From assembly GCF_000332155.1 (NCBI RefSeq), contig NZ_KB235903.1, positions 809,015 through 857,464 of the forward strand: a stretch of 48,450 nucleotides of DNA, written 5' to 3'. The position numbers and the translations under genes are program-made. Shown here piece after piece: positions 1-8,207 of this stretch. Under the pieces are notes generated by a model, which was given only the letters and a program-made list of their open reading frames with translations, searched no databases and had not been told where the DNA came from. Numbering within the stretch: position 1 is the stretch's first letter; each line of letters starts with the position of its first letter. This DNA is from Kamptonema formosum PCC 6407. GTDB taxonomy: Bacteria > Cyanobacteriota > Cyanobacteriia > Cyanobacteriales > Microcoleaceae.

Positions 1-28
1 GATGGGGGGAGATGGGGGAGATGGGGGT
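1..28. repeat. 9-bp tandem repeat GATGGGGGA inside the partial gene
   Basis: About three copies of GATGGGGGA are visible at the extreme left end, and the array may continue outside the window. The same unit recurs at 3874-3988 and, as variants, at 6823-6846 and 47691-47764. Because the unit is 9 bp, it expands a coding region in whole codons. Confidence 0.7.
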
Positions 29-612
29 GGTGTTTCTTCTAGGGTGGGAATGTCTATGTCTCTCCCTCTCTCCCCCTCTCCTTGGGGTCGATCTTGAGGT
101 TGTTCTGGTTGTATTTCCTCTGGCTGAGAATCACTAGGAACTTCTGTTGGCAAGGCTTCTGGCGTTCCTTGAGCCAATTCTGAAGGGTGGTCTTGCCTTG
201 GGCCGACTTCGCGATCGCCTGTTGGGGTTGCACCTTCTACTGCTGCTAGGGGGTAAGTTGTAAAGGAGAAATCCTCTATTCCCCGGCTTTGCAGTTCCTC
301 TGTCTCTGAAACAGGCGCTTCTGGATTCGTAAACCCCACAATTACAGCATTGTTGCTGTCAAAATTAGCTACTTCGTCCATTTGCCCAGTCCCTAAACCC
401 GTTTCCATTGGGGGCCCTAGCACTTCGGCGGAATTGGCCGGCTCTGGGCTAAACTTGGATGTCGGTAGCTCTTGAAGTGTAATCGCTTTGGCTGACTGGA
501 TTGATTTTGCTATTGGTGCCGCATTGCTGTCCTCCCAAGTCTGGGTGATATCCTCAACCTGCTGGGTACGGACAATTGCAGGGGGTTCTGGAGGCGGTAC
601 CGGATAGGGCAT
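1..612 (-). CDS. Proline-rich protein, N-terminal part only (runs off the left edge); possibly DUF3769/LptD-like
   Basis: An uninterrupted frame of 204 codons starts at the ATG at 612 (MPYPVPPPEPPAIV...) and is still open at base 1. The visible part has low complexity: it is rich in Pro, Glu and Gln, shows no membrane segment or clear fold, and runs at the edge into a tandem PPSPPSP-type stretch encoded by a 9-bp DNA repeat. The short N-terminal motif of Pro-Val-Pro-Pro-Pro residues resembles, from memory, the start of cyanobacterial DUF3769 proteins, which are thought to be the LptD/OstA-like outer-membrane proteins of cyanobacteria. The diagnostic C-terminal domain lies outside the window, so this family call is a guess. 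The reading frame itself is well supported. Confidence 0.6.
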   Translation of the reverse strand, partial: MPYPVPPPEPPAIVRTQQVEDITQTWEDSNAAPIAKSIQSAKAITLQELPTSKFSPEPANSAEVLGPPMETGLGTGQMDEVANFDSNNAVIVGFTNPEAPVSETEELQSRGIEDFSFTTYPLAAVEGATPTGDREVGPRQDHPSELAQGTPEALPTEVPSDSQPEEIQPEQPQDRPQGEGERGRDIDIPTLEETPPPSPPSPPI

Positions 613-798
613 AGGGAATTAACAATTAAAAATTAAAAGTTAAAAATGTGTGAGTGAAGAGAGGTAGGTGGCGATCGCATCAATTTCGCTAGTTAATTCA
701 GCCATAAGATAACCTCGCCTGTAAGCGAGGCAAAGTATAACAAACAGCTACAATTTTCCAGCTTTTTATCTATTTTTGGTACTTAGACAACTGCGATC

Positions 799-820
799 GG
801 GGGTGCGATCGCGCTCCCCC
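799..820 (-). terminator. GC-rich hairpin downstream of psbI, possible terminator
   Basis: GGGGG at 799-803 pairs with CCCCC at 816-820 around a loop that contains a HIP1 octamer. It lies 36 bp beyond the psbI stop on the minus strand. No T-run follows, so a termination role is only inferred from position. A second small hairpin (CCTCGC/GCGAGG, 713-730) lies further downstream. Confidence 0.3.
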
Positions 821-855
821 TACCTGTAGTTGCCAAGTAAGATTTTACCGCTGCT

Positions 856-972
856 TTACTCCATGTCTCTACGATTGGGGTTGCGGGCGGGGTCGTTTGA
901 CAAAAATCCAAAAATGAATAAACAAGCAAAGAACAGGACAACAATATTAACAACGATCTTAAGGGTGATCAC
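856..972 (-). CDS. psbI: Photosystem II reaction centre protein I (PsbI)
   Basis: This 38-residue protein starts at a GTG at 972 and ends with TAA at 856. It reads [12 protein letters not shown], then a single hydrophobic membrane span (about residues 6-24, ending in FIFGFLS), then [13 protein letters not shown]. This matches the PsbI family pattern METLKI-x-V-Y-IVV ... FGFLS-x-DP-x-RNP-x-R-x-D-x-E along its entire 36-38 residue length. PsbI is a one-helix subunit beside D1 and CP43 in the thylakoid photosystem II core and helps early assembly and stability. A GGAGAG ribosome site lies about 6 bases before the GTG, which supports that start. The gene stands alone, with about 240 bp of gene-poor DNA downstream. 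It is too short and has the wrong start codon for default ORF callers. Confidence 0.95.
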   Translation of the reverse strand: MITLKIVVNIVVLFFACLFIFGFLSNDPARNPNRRDME

Positions 973-1056
973 AGTATTTCTCTCCAGGGATGTAAAAGTC
1001 TGAGTCGATCGGTTGTGACAGTTGCCACAACTTTGTTCATAATATCTAAAGATCGG

Positions 1057-3087
1057 TCAGTTTTTGCTGTTAAAAATTTTGTCCAACTGGGTTTTTCCCC
1101 ACTTCCAAATTGCTAACCCCACTTCTTCTAGCCACAGCATGGCAATATCCACCCACTCTAGGGCTTGTTCTAGAGGGTGTTTGATGTAGCCTTTGGAAAT
1201 TACTCGTGCTTCCCACCAGTCGGGTGTTGCTTTCACTGAGCTGTTTGTTGCTGGCTCTCGTGTGGTGACGGCGGTTGTTGTCTGTTGAGTTTTGCTGGTA
1301 AATGAGGTATTGACTTTAGTAATGTTTTGTGATACTGCGGGTTTTCCCTTTACGGATGCTGGCTTTAATTCCTCGCTTGGGGAGGATGGGGCATAGCTGG
1401 ATGCTGCTGTAGCCTGTACTGTTACGAATATTGGGTTTAATTCTTCGGTTTCTGAGGGGGGTTCATAGCTGGGTACCCTAGTTAAGGCACTCACTAAGTT
1501 AATTTCGGCTGGGGGAGGGTTGTCCTCTGCGACGTTGGGGGTAAGGGAGATTTCGCCCAATAGGGTGCTCCAGGTTAGCCACGATTGCTCGTGGGGGCGA
1601 TCGCTTTCTACGGCTTCCAGTTGGGGGATGGAAGGGGGAGATTCGCTATACTTTGCATATATTTCTGCGGCTAGCTCCTTCTCACTTTGTTCTGTTTTAC
1701 CGCCAAAGAAGTAGTCAACTGCTGACAAAATCGCTTCGGCAACTTGCTCAAATTTATCTTCAAATTTCTCAATCCCTACTAATTGGCGACTTTCTGGCTC
1801 TAAATTGGCGATTTCTGCCGATTGTTGCTGTGTTTGGATGAATGCCGCTGAGGAGAGTTGGCTATACTTTATATAATCAGCTATGGGCGGTTGGGGTGAT
1901 TCTGTCTCTGTCGTCTCTGGTAAAGATGTAGTGGCGATCGCGAATTGCCGTTCCTGCTGTTCGCCCTTAGTTAGGATGAGATTGGTAATTGGTAATGGCG
2001 TTTCCTCCTGTCCCTCAGTGGGGGGAGGATTGGGAATTGGGAATGGTATTTTCCCTTTTTCTCCTTTGGCTAAAGGAGGATTGATAACGGGGAGTGGTAC
2101 TTTGCCTTTCTCGCCATTAGTAAACTGGACATGAGTAAACTGGAGATTGGGAATTGGTAATTGGTAATTCCCTGTCTCCAGTCCTAGTTGGTAATTGGTA
2201 ATTGGTATTTTAGCATTATAACCCGTTCTTGGTAATTTGGCTTCGCCAAACAGATTTACTTTCACGGCGAGGGGACTGGTTTGTACCCACGCCATTACTC
2301 GCACAAATTGGCGGAGGAAGGGCAATAAATTGGCTTGATTTGCGACTAGCTGGAGGTCTGTGGTAAATTGTTCTGGGCTTTGTGCTTGCAGTTGCCGTTG
2401 TTGCCAGTAGGCTGCAACTTCGCTGAGGATTTCTGCTTGAATTTCTGTTTGCTGGCGGTCTGTTAAAATATCTAGGGTTTGATTTTCAGGAGCAACCAGT
2501 ACCAAGGTGCGGCTGGCAATAGCAGTGGCGATTCCTAAAATCTGGGGTTGATGGGATAATGAAATTTCAGGTGCAGGGCCGAGTGCGAGTATGCCTGAAT
2601 TTGATGGTTTGTCAAGCTTGGTTAGTTTATCTGCTGAAGTTGCGATTAAATCTTTAAATACTGGTAAGTCTGCTTGTCCATTTTCCCCTAAGTTTGGGGT
2701 GGCAAAGGTGACTTTGCCTTGAGGATCGATATCCGGTATTGCTGGTAATATTGACTCAGTTGTTGCCGCAGGCAAGGATAATTTTTTCAGGAATGACAAA
2801 ACTCGTTGAATCGGTCTGTCGGTTTCGACAGGATTTTCGCTGTCTGCGGCGGTAGATTCCGGCAATTGTGATGCTGAGGTGGTTTCGGCTGGTTGGAATC
2901 GGAGACTGATGGTGCGTGCTGTTTGCAATAGGAGGTAAACTGGATACAAACTTGCCTGTAATGCTCCTTTGGCAGCAAACTTCAAGTGTCGCAAGGCGAG
3001 GTCAAATTTGTCAACGACTTTGTGGGATTGCTCTGAGATAAAATTGAGCAATCTGCTTTGATAGCGTTTGGTGTAAGAAGAAGACAT
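1057..3087 (-). CDS. Unknown 676-residue protein, repeat-invaded, soluble with conserved-looking ends
   Basis: I do not recognise a named family. Residues 1-65 form a basic, helical segment (RLLNFISEQSHKVVDKFDLALRHLKF) with a moderately hydrophobic stretch (ALQASLYPVYLLLQTA). The last 60 residues include WWEARVISKGYIKHPLEQALEW and look amphipathic, so the ends may be the functional, membrane-associating parts. Residues about 290-345 are low-complexity sequence made by translating short DNA repeats: ITNYQLG and NYQLPIPN motifs from the CAATTAC heptamer and PPLAKGEKGK-type motifs from a palindromic repeat. The remainder is rich in Pro, Thr, Ser and Glu. No signal peptide or catalytic motif is seen. 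The ATG at 3087 is the only good start; the gene diverges from the mannosidase gene 71 bp away. Confidence 0.75.
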   Translation of the reverse strand: MSSSYTKRYQSRLLNFISEQSHKVVDKFDLALRHLKFAAKGALQASLYPVYLLLQTARTISLRFQPAETTSASQLPESTAADSENPVETDRPIQRVLSFLKKLSLPAATTESILPAIPDIDPQGKVTFATPNLGENGQADLPVFKDLIATSADKLTKLDKPSNSGILALGPAPEISLSHQPQILGIATAIASRTLVLVAPENQTLDILTDRQQTEIQAEILSEVAAYWQQRQLQAQSPEQFTTDLQLVANQANLLPFLRQFVRVMAWVQTSPLAVKVNLFGEAKLPRTGYNAKIPITNYQLGLETGNYQLPIPNLQFTHVQFTNGEKGKVPLPVINPPLAKGEKGKIPFPIPNPPPTEGQEETPLPITNLILTKGEQQERQFAIATTSLPETTETESPQPPIADYIKYSQLSSAAFIQTQQQSAEIANLEPESRQLVGIEKFEDKFEQVAEAILSAVDYFFGGKTEQSEKELAAEIYAKYSESPPSIPQLEAVESDRPHEQSWLTWSTLLGEISLTPNVAEDNPPPAEINLVSALTRVPSYEPPSETEELNPIFVTVQATAASSYAPSSPSEELKPASVKGKPAVSQNITKVNTSFTSKTQQTTTAVTTREPATNSSVKATPDWWEARVISKGYIKHPLEQALEWVDIAMLWLEEVGLAIWKWGKTQLDKIFNSKN
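2049..2215. repeat. Small palindromic and heptamer repeats embedded in coding sequence
   Basis: Within the unknown minus-strand gene, this stretch carries two CTCCTTTGGCTAAAGGAG-like palindromes or their derivatives and several GGTAATTGGTAATT copies, the complement of the CAATTAC heptamer seen in intergenic arrays here. They stay in frame and produce the repetitive residues about 290-345. Confidence 0.65.
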
Positions 3088-3158
3088 AATTTTAGATTTA
3101 GATTTAGATTTTAGATTTTTAGAGCGATTGCATATTCCCCATTAAATTTTAGCGAAAT

Positions 3159-6100
3159 ATGAGCGATCCTATGCCAGCGGCAACCGATAAGATTTCTGAA
3201 GCTATTGAGAAATTGCGGCGGTTGACTCGGCTGAATATTCAGGGTGATTGGGGTTTTTGGGAAGGAGATCTGGCGATCGCGCCACTTCAGGAGCTAGACT
3301 GTTGGTCTATTGCCAAACTTAACGAGCGAGGACATATCGCTTGGTCGTCTGGTAAGCAAGTTTTGTGGCTAAGGCAACGAATTGTGGTTCCCCACAATTT
3401 GCACGGCTATCCTTTAGATGGTTTATGTTTGCGCGTTGGCTTGACTTGGTGGGCACAAGCAGCCTCAATTTTTGTTAATGGCGAGTTGGTGCAAGCTGGA
3501 GATTTATTTGACTCCTCGGCGCGAGTTTTGCTTAAGCAAGCTGCCATACCCGGTGAAGAAATTATCCTCGCTTTGCGCTTAGTAAGTCCAGGTCACGATG
3601 CTGGTGCTTTGATGCGATCGCTCTTGCTGTGGGAATCAGCCGACCCGACTTGTCTCGACCCCGCTTTTGTTGCTGACGAATTAGAAACTTGGCACAATTT
3701 AATCAGAGTTAAAAATCCCCAAGACCTCCGCACGAATATCCTACTGTCTTCTCCTGCTGTTGTCAAGGGAAAAAATCTAGATTCTTTAATTGAATTAATT
3801 GACTGGGATGCCTTGGCAGATAAAGCCAAGTTTGAGCGATCGCTCTTCGCTTTTCGGCAATCACTTTTAGAAGGAGATGGTGAGGATGGGGGAGATGGGG
3901 GAGATGGGGGAGATGGGGGAGATGGGGAAGATGGGGGAGATGGGGGAGATGGGGGAGATAGGGGAGATGGGGGAGATAGGGGAGATAGCGAGGATTTGTT
4001 TGTTCATCTAAGAGCTAAAATTCCTAATTCTAAATTGGTTGGGGGCGCAGTTGTAGATCGAGAAATTGTAGAAGCAGTAGAAGCAATTGTACCTGGAAGA
4101 GAAACTCCTCTGCAAAATCAACTTGCTCCAGCCTTGCCAATTCAAACAACAATTCAATCTTCCCTTAAACAATTTCAAATTCACCTACTAGGACACGCTC
4201 ACTTAGACTTAGCTTGGTTGTGGCCAGTCAGCGAAACTTGGGAAGTAGCACAGCGGACATTTGAATCAGCACTCCAACTATTACAAGAATTTCCCGACTT
4301 GATTTTCTGCCACTCCACACCCGCCCTTTACGCCTGGATAGAAAAACATCGCCCCGACTTATTTGCAAACATCAAACAACAAGTCGCCGCCGGACGATGG
4401 GAAATTGTTGGGGGAACTTGGGTAGAACCAGAATTAAACCTCATTTCTGGTGAGTCAATTATCCGCCAAGTTCTTTACGGTCAACGTTACGCACGAGAGA
4501 AATTTGGAGAATTAATGCGAGTAGCTTGGCTACCGGATACTTTCGGTTTTTGTTGGCAGTTACCTCAAATTTTCAAGCAAGGCAAAATTACCTACTTTGT
4601 CACCCAAAAGCTAAGCTGGAACGATACAACAGAATTTCCTCACAGTGTATTTTGGTGGCAGTCGCCAGACGGCTCTAAAATATTGAGCTTGATGTCGGCA
4701 CCGATTGGCGAAGGCATTGAAGCAGTAAAGATGGCAAGTTATGCCTACGATTGGGAAGCTAAAACAGGTTTGAGGGATGCTCTTTGGTTGCCAGGAGTTG
4801 GCGATCATGGCGGTGGGCCGACTCGCGATATGTTGGAAGTAGCTAAGCGTTGGCAACATTCGCCGTTTTTTCCCGAATTGAAATTCACTAAAGCGGTTGA
4901 TTATTTATCTGCGATTAGCGGTAAGTTGTCAGAAGAGTTGTCACAAGTACAGCCGAGAGATGAGACAAATACGCCATTACCAATTCCGGTTTGGAATGAC
5001 GAACTTTACTTGGAATTCCATCGCGGCTGTTACACGAGTCATGCCGACCAAAAACGTTGGAACCGCCGTTGTGAAGGCTTATTATACGAAGCTGAACTGT
5101 TAGCGGCCTTGGCAACTTTGAGTGCAGGTCTGGTTTATCCAAAAGTTGAATTAGAGACAGCTTGGAAACAGGTTCTTTTCAATCAATTTCACGATATTTT
5201 GCCCGGTTCTTCCATCGGTGAAGTTTACGCGGAAGCGAATCAAGGTTGGGCAGAGGTGGAACGGGTTGGTGAGGAAATATTAACAGCGGCGATGGATGCG
5301 ATCGCATCTCAAATTACTTTACCTCCACCGCCGCACCCCCAGGCGCAACCAATTCTAATTTTCAATACCCTCAACTGGTCGCGGTCTGAGGTAGTTGCTC
5401 TACCTTTACCAACTTCTACCCAGCTTTTAACAGAAGTTGGAGGAGATATGGACTGGCAAATCTGTGATTTGTCTGGAGAAAGGCTAACTTCCCAGCTCTC
5501 TAATCCTGAGCATGACTCTCCGGCTACGCTGTTATTTTTGGCGACAGAGATACCGCCTGTCGGCTATCGGCTGTTTTGGTTATATCCGCAAGCAGTTGGA
5601 ACCCTTGAGAATGCGTCGAGTGAGGAAGAGAGCCAGAAAAAAGTCAAGCTACCCCAGGTTACACCCGTAATTTTAGCACGAGATCCCGACTTTGAACAAA
5701 AAAAATATTTTGAGGCAAAAGATTGGATTTTAGAGAATGAATTTATCCGGGTAAAAGTGGAGAGTAATACTGGCAATTTATCCAGTATTTTTGATAAAGC
5801 TGACAGCAGGGAAATCCTCAATCAAGGCGGAGGAAATCAACTGCAAGCTTTCCAAGATAGCGGCCAATATTGGGATGCTTGGAACATCGATCCAAATTAT
5901 GCCGAACATCCTTTACCTACACCCATATTAAAAGATATTCGTTGGATAGAGCAAGGAAAAATCCAGCAGCGATTGCGAGTAGTGCGACAAATTGGTGAGT
6001 CAGAATTTTGCCAAGATTACATCCTCGAAGAGTCGTCACCCGTGCTAAAAATTGCCACAATTGTAGATTGGCAAGAACGTCATGTATTAGTAAAGGTAGC

Positions 6101-6818
6101 TTTTTCACTTAATTTAGAAACAGACGCAGTAACCTATGAAATCCCCTGCGGTGCGATTGAGCGGAAGACGCGATTAAGTGCGGAACAAAACCCGTCATTT
6201 GCTAAATGGGAAGTACCAGCTTTGCGCTGGGCTGACATAAGTGTTGGTGGATACGGTGTGAGTTTATTGAATGATTGCAAATATGGTTATGACGCTCAAT
6301 CAGATCAATTGCGGCTAACCTTGTTAAGGGGTTCCACCTGGCCAGATGAAGCAGCAGATCGAGGTATTCATCAATTTACTTATGGCATTTATCCTCACGC
6401 AGGAAGTTGGCAAGATGCTCAGACAGTTAGACGCGGCTATGAGTTGAATTTGCCGTTAAAGGTGAAGGCGTTGCCGATAGGAGAAGAGGGAGGTAAGAGT
6501 CTACCACCTGTAGGTAAGTTGTTGGACTTATCGGGGGAAAATTTAGTTTTGATGGCGTTTAAGCAGTCGGAGGACGATGAGAATATTTGGATTTTACGGT
6601 GTTATGAGTGTTGCGGAGGAGAGGGAAGGTTGGAATTGAAGAGCGATTTGGGGTTGGCAATTGTGCAGTCAGTGAATTTGTTAGAAGAAGGGGAGGATGA
6701 GGAACTAACTGCAAAAATGCCGAGAGAAGAGCAAGAGAGAATTAATTGCCGGGGGGATGGGCAAGCTTTTAAGATTGCACCTTGGAAAATTGTTAGTTTT
6801 GCTGTTGTGAAGAGCTAA
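3159..6818 (+). CDS. Alpha-mannosidase, glycoside hydrolase family 38
   Basis: A 1219-residue GH38 enzyme of the class II alpha-mannosidase type, predicted to remove alpha-linked mannose from glycans or storage glycosides. It has no signal peptide and should be cytoplasmic. An N-terminal beta-rich domain (about 1-235) precedes the catalytic barrel, which opens with HAHLDLAW at residues 346-353; His348 and Asp350 are expected zinc ligands. WLPDTFGF carries the probable nucleophile Asp460. A helical bundle follows, with GVGDHGGGPTRD and the family's FNQFHDILPG segment, then the C-terminal beta-sandwich domains. Between the N-terminal and catalytic domains lies an insert of about 38 residues made of Gly-Asp-Gly/Gly-Glu-Asp units, produced by a 9-bp DNA repeat. 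The ATG at 3159 starts the protein, with another Met at residue 5. Family call firm; substrate unknown. Confidence 0.93.
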   Translation: MSDPMPAATDKISEAIEKLRRLTRLNIQGDWGFWEGDLAIAPLQELDCWSIAKLNERGHIAWSSGKQVLWLRQRIVVPHNLHGYPLDGLCLRVGLTWWAQAASIFVNGELVQAGDLFDSSARVLLKQAAIPGEEIILALRLVSPGHDAGALMRSLLLWESADPTCLDPAFVADELETWHNLIRVKNPQDLRTNILLSSPAVVKGKNLDSLIELIDWDALADKAKFERSLFAFRQSLLEGDGEDGGDGGDGGDGGDGEDGGDGGDGGDRGDGGDRGDSEDLFVHLRAKIPNSKLVGGAVVDREIVEAVEAIVPGRETPLQNQLAPALPIQTTIQSSLKQFQIHLLGHAHLDLAWLWPVSETWEVAQRTFESALQLLQEFPDLIFCHSTPALYAWIEKHRPDLFANIKQQVAAGRWEIVGGTWVEPELNLISGESIIRQVLYGQRYAREKFGELMRVAWLPDTFGFCWQLPQIFKQGKITYFVTQKLSWNDTTEFPHSVFWWQSPDGSKILSLMSAPIGEGIEAVKMASYAYDWEAKTGLRDALWLPGVGDHGGGPTRDMLEVAKRWQHSPFFPELKFTKAVDYLSAISGKLSEELSQVQPRDETNTPLPIPVWNDELYLEFHRGCYTSHADQKRWNRRCEGLLYEAELLAALATLSAGLVYPKVELETAWKQVLFNQFHDILPGSSIGEVYAEANQGWAEVERVGEEILTAAMDAIASQITLPPPPHPQAQPILIFNTLNWSRSEVVALPLPTSTQLLTEVGGDMDWQICDLSGERLTSQLSNPEHDSPATLLFLATEIPPVGYRLFWLYPQAVGTLENASSEEESQKKVKLPQVTPVILARDPDFEQKKYFEAKDWILENEFIRVKVESNTGNLSSIFDKADSREILNQGGGNQLQAFQDSGQYWDAWNIDPNYAEHPLPTPILKDIRWIEQGKIQQRLRVVRQIGESEFCQDYILEESSPVLKIATIVDWQERHVLVKVAFSLNLETDAVTYEIPCGAIERKTRLSAEQNPSFAKWEVPALRWADISVGGYGVSLLNDCKYGYDAQSDQLRLTLLRGSTWPDEAADRGIHQFTYGIYPHAGSWQDAQTVRRGYELNLPLKVKALPIGEEGGKSLPPVGKLLDLSGENLVLMAFKQSEDDENIWILRCYECCGGEGRLELKSDLGLAIVQSVNLLEEGEDEELTAKMPREEQERINCRGDGQAFKIAPWKIVSFAVVKS
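3874..3988. repeat. 9-bp tandem repeat (GATGGGGGA) inside the mannosidase gene
   Basis: About twelve copies of GATGGGGGA and close variants (GATAGGGGA, GATGGGGAA) run in one frame and encode a Gly-Asp polymer with occasional Glu or Arg. The array sits in the linker between the N-terminal and catalytic domains, where length change should be tolerated. The 9-bp unit preserves the frame at any copy number. Confidence 0.9.
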
Positions 6819-6822
6819 GAAG

Positions 6823-7021
6823 ATGGGGAAGATGGGGAAGATGGGTAATTAGCGATTAGCCATTACCAATTATGAACACGGATTTTACCGATTACACGGA
6901 TTACACGGATTAGTTAGAGTCACGATCGTTGAGTCTGTGAAATCAGAGGAATCTGTAAAATCTGTGTATCCCAATTACCAATTACCAATTACCAATTACC
7001 AATTACCAATTACCAATTACC
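6823..7021. repeat. Intergenic tandem repeats: GATGGGGAA and CAATTAC arrays
   Basis: The gap between the mannosidase and the small gene at 7029 holds three GATGGGGAA units (6823-6846), a short run of ACGGATTAC-type copies (about 6880-6912) and about seven head-to-tail CAATTAC heptamers (6971-7020) that stop just short of the next stop codon. Heptamer arrays of this kind correspond to the STRR sequences known from filamentous cyanobacteria. No gene or RNA is seen here. Confidence 0.85.
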
Positions 7022-7028
7022 CAGTAGG

Positions 7029-7247
7029 TTATTCAAAATACTCCTGATATAACTCCTTGAGTAGACTTTCCAATTCTTCTTCAGGACAGCACTCAATCAA
7101 AGCTGCAAAGACACCTAACAATTTAGCTGCGCTTTCTCCCAGCATTGGACTTAATCCCCAAACATCCTGTACCCAATCTTGAGGACGATCGTCATCGAAA
7201 ACAAAACGTTCGAGTAGTTGCTTGGCTTCTATTTTGGAAATCGACAT
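7029..7247 (-). CDS. Small conserved-looking protein of 72 residues, unknown function
   Basis: A short acidic protein (MSISKIEAKQLLERFVFDD... ending ELESLLKELYQEYFE). It is probably all-helical, with a Cys pair (ECCPEEE) near residue 54 and no membrane segment. An AGG about 8-11 bases before the ATG at 7247 could serve as a ribosome site. Codon use is normal and the sequence is not derived from the repeats that flank it, which supports a real gene. I recognise no family. The stop falls 8 bases after the CAATTAC array. It is transcribed away from the Uma2 gene at 7398, so the two may share a divergent promoter region. Confidence 0.6.
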   Translation of the reverse strand: MSISKIEAKQLLERFVFDDDRPQDWVQDVWGLSPMLGESAAKLLGVFAALIECCPEEELESLLKELYQEYFE

Positions 7248-7397
7248 CGGGTTGACCTGTAGCTAGAAAAACGTTAAACTAAATTTATCCGCCTCAAAGA
7301 TTGTAGGAGGCAATATCTCCTCTACTAATAATAGCGCAGACTTGACAGTTTTGTTCCCTTTTCAGACAAAATTAAAATTTTTAATTGATAATTGCTT

Positions 7398-8042
7398 ATG
7401 ACTACTTTAAATCTGGTTGCCAAACCAATTAGTCTCATGAAGTTTGCTCCCGGTAGCGCCGTCACGATCGCCAATGTAAGTTGGCTGGAATTCGAGTCAA
7501 TTTTACAAGAATTAGGACAAAAACGACGGGCGAGAGTTGCTTATAGCCAAGGTAATTTAGAAATTATGGTTCCCTTACCCGAACACGAAATTCCGAGAGA
7601 TTTAATTTCAGATATTGTCAAAACTTTGCTGAGGGCGGCTGGTATTCGTTATCAACCTTTTGGCTCTACTACGTTTAAAAAAGAAGGTAGAGCAGGTATT
7701 GAACCCGATGCTTGTTTTTATATTGAGAATTATCAGCAGATGATTGGTCGTCGCCGACTTGAACCTAACGATCCACCTCCCGATTTGGCTATCGAAGCTG
7801 ATGTCACTTCTAAAACAACTCTGGAAGCATATCAAGGGATTGGAGTACCTGAAGTATGGGTTTATGATAGTGGGAGGTTAACTATTTATTTGCTGAGGGA
7901 TGGAGAGTATGTAAAATCTGATATTAGTCCTACTTTTTCACGGATAGCTATTACTAAGATTATACCCGCTGCGGTAGCCCGTTCTTGGGTGGTGGGAAAT
8001 CTTCAGGCTTTAGAAGAATTGGAACATGACTTACGAAAGTGA
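7398..8042 (+). CDS. Uma2-family (DUF820) putative restriction-type endonuclease
   Basis: A 214-residue protein of the Uma2/DUF820 family, which has a PD-(D/E)XK nuclease fold and is hugely expanded in cyanobacteria. The family order is visible: N-terminal 'WLEFESILQELG' region, 'LPEHEIPRDLISDIVKTLL' helix, GRAGIEPDACFYI with the catalytic Glu and Asp, DLAIEADVTSKT with the second acidic cluster and Lys, then GVPEVWVYDSGRLTIYLL. I start at the ATG at 7398 rather than the TTG two codons earlier. The biological role of the family is unsettled, with suggestions ranging from transposon remnants to host defence. It has no partner gene here and is followed by repeat DNA, so it is probably monocistronic. 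Confidence 0.9.
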   Translation: MTTLNLVAKPISLMKFAPGSAVTIANVSWLEFESILQELGQKRRARVAYSQGNLEIMVPLPEHEIPRDLISDIVKTLLRAAGIRYQPFGSTTFKKEGRAGIEPDACFYIENYQQMIGRRRLEPNDPPPDLAIEADVTSKTTLEAYQGIGVPEVWVYDSGRLTIYLLRDGEYVKSDISPTFSRIAITKIIPAAVARSWVVGNLQALEELEHDLRK

Positions 8043-8098
8043 CACTTTAAATAAAGGTATAGCCTTTCTCAGTTAGATGAGGTACGACTGGTAATTGC

Positions 8099-8194
8099 TA
8101 ACTGTTAACTGTTAACTGTTAACTGGGGAAAAATCCCCCCGTCTTCCCATCCTCCCCATCTTCCCTAGCCCCTAGCCCCTAGCCCCTAGCCCCT
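8099..8194. repeat. Two heptamer arrays: TAACTGT and CCTAGCC
   Basis: Four TAACTGT units (8099-8126) are followed by CCCC-rich spacer and four CCTAGCC units (8164-8194). Together they fill the gap between two convergent genes. Both units are 7 bp; the CCTAGCC family recurs at 11910, 36498 and 44549. Confidence 0.85.
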
Positions 8195-8207
8195 CTTCAT
8201 TAAACAT

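Noticed and set aside
969-1040. A 23-codon minus-strand frame starting at an ATG at 1040 ([15 protein letters not shown]...)
   Set aside because: It overlaps the psbI start in another frame, has no recognisable family and lies in the psbI leader; psbI explains the region.
6971-7020. CRISPR array
   Set aside because: The units are 7 bp and contiguous with no spacers; they are simple tandem repeats, as are the other arrays in the window.
7029-8042. The small 72-residue gene and the Uma2 gene as a toxin-antitoxin pair
   Set aside because: They are divergent, not overlapping, and the small protein has no antitoxin motif that I can see.
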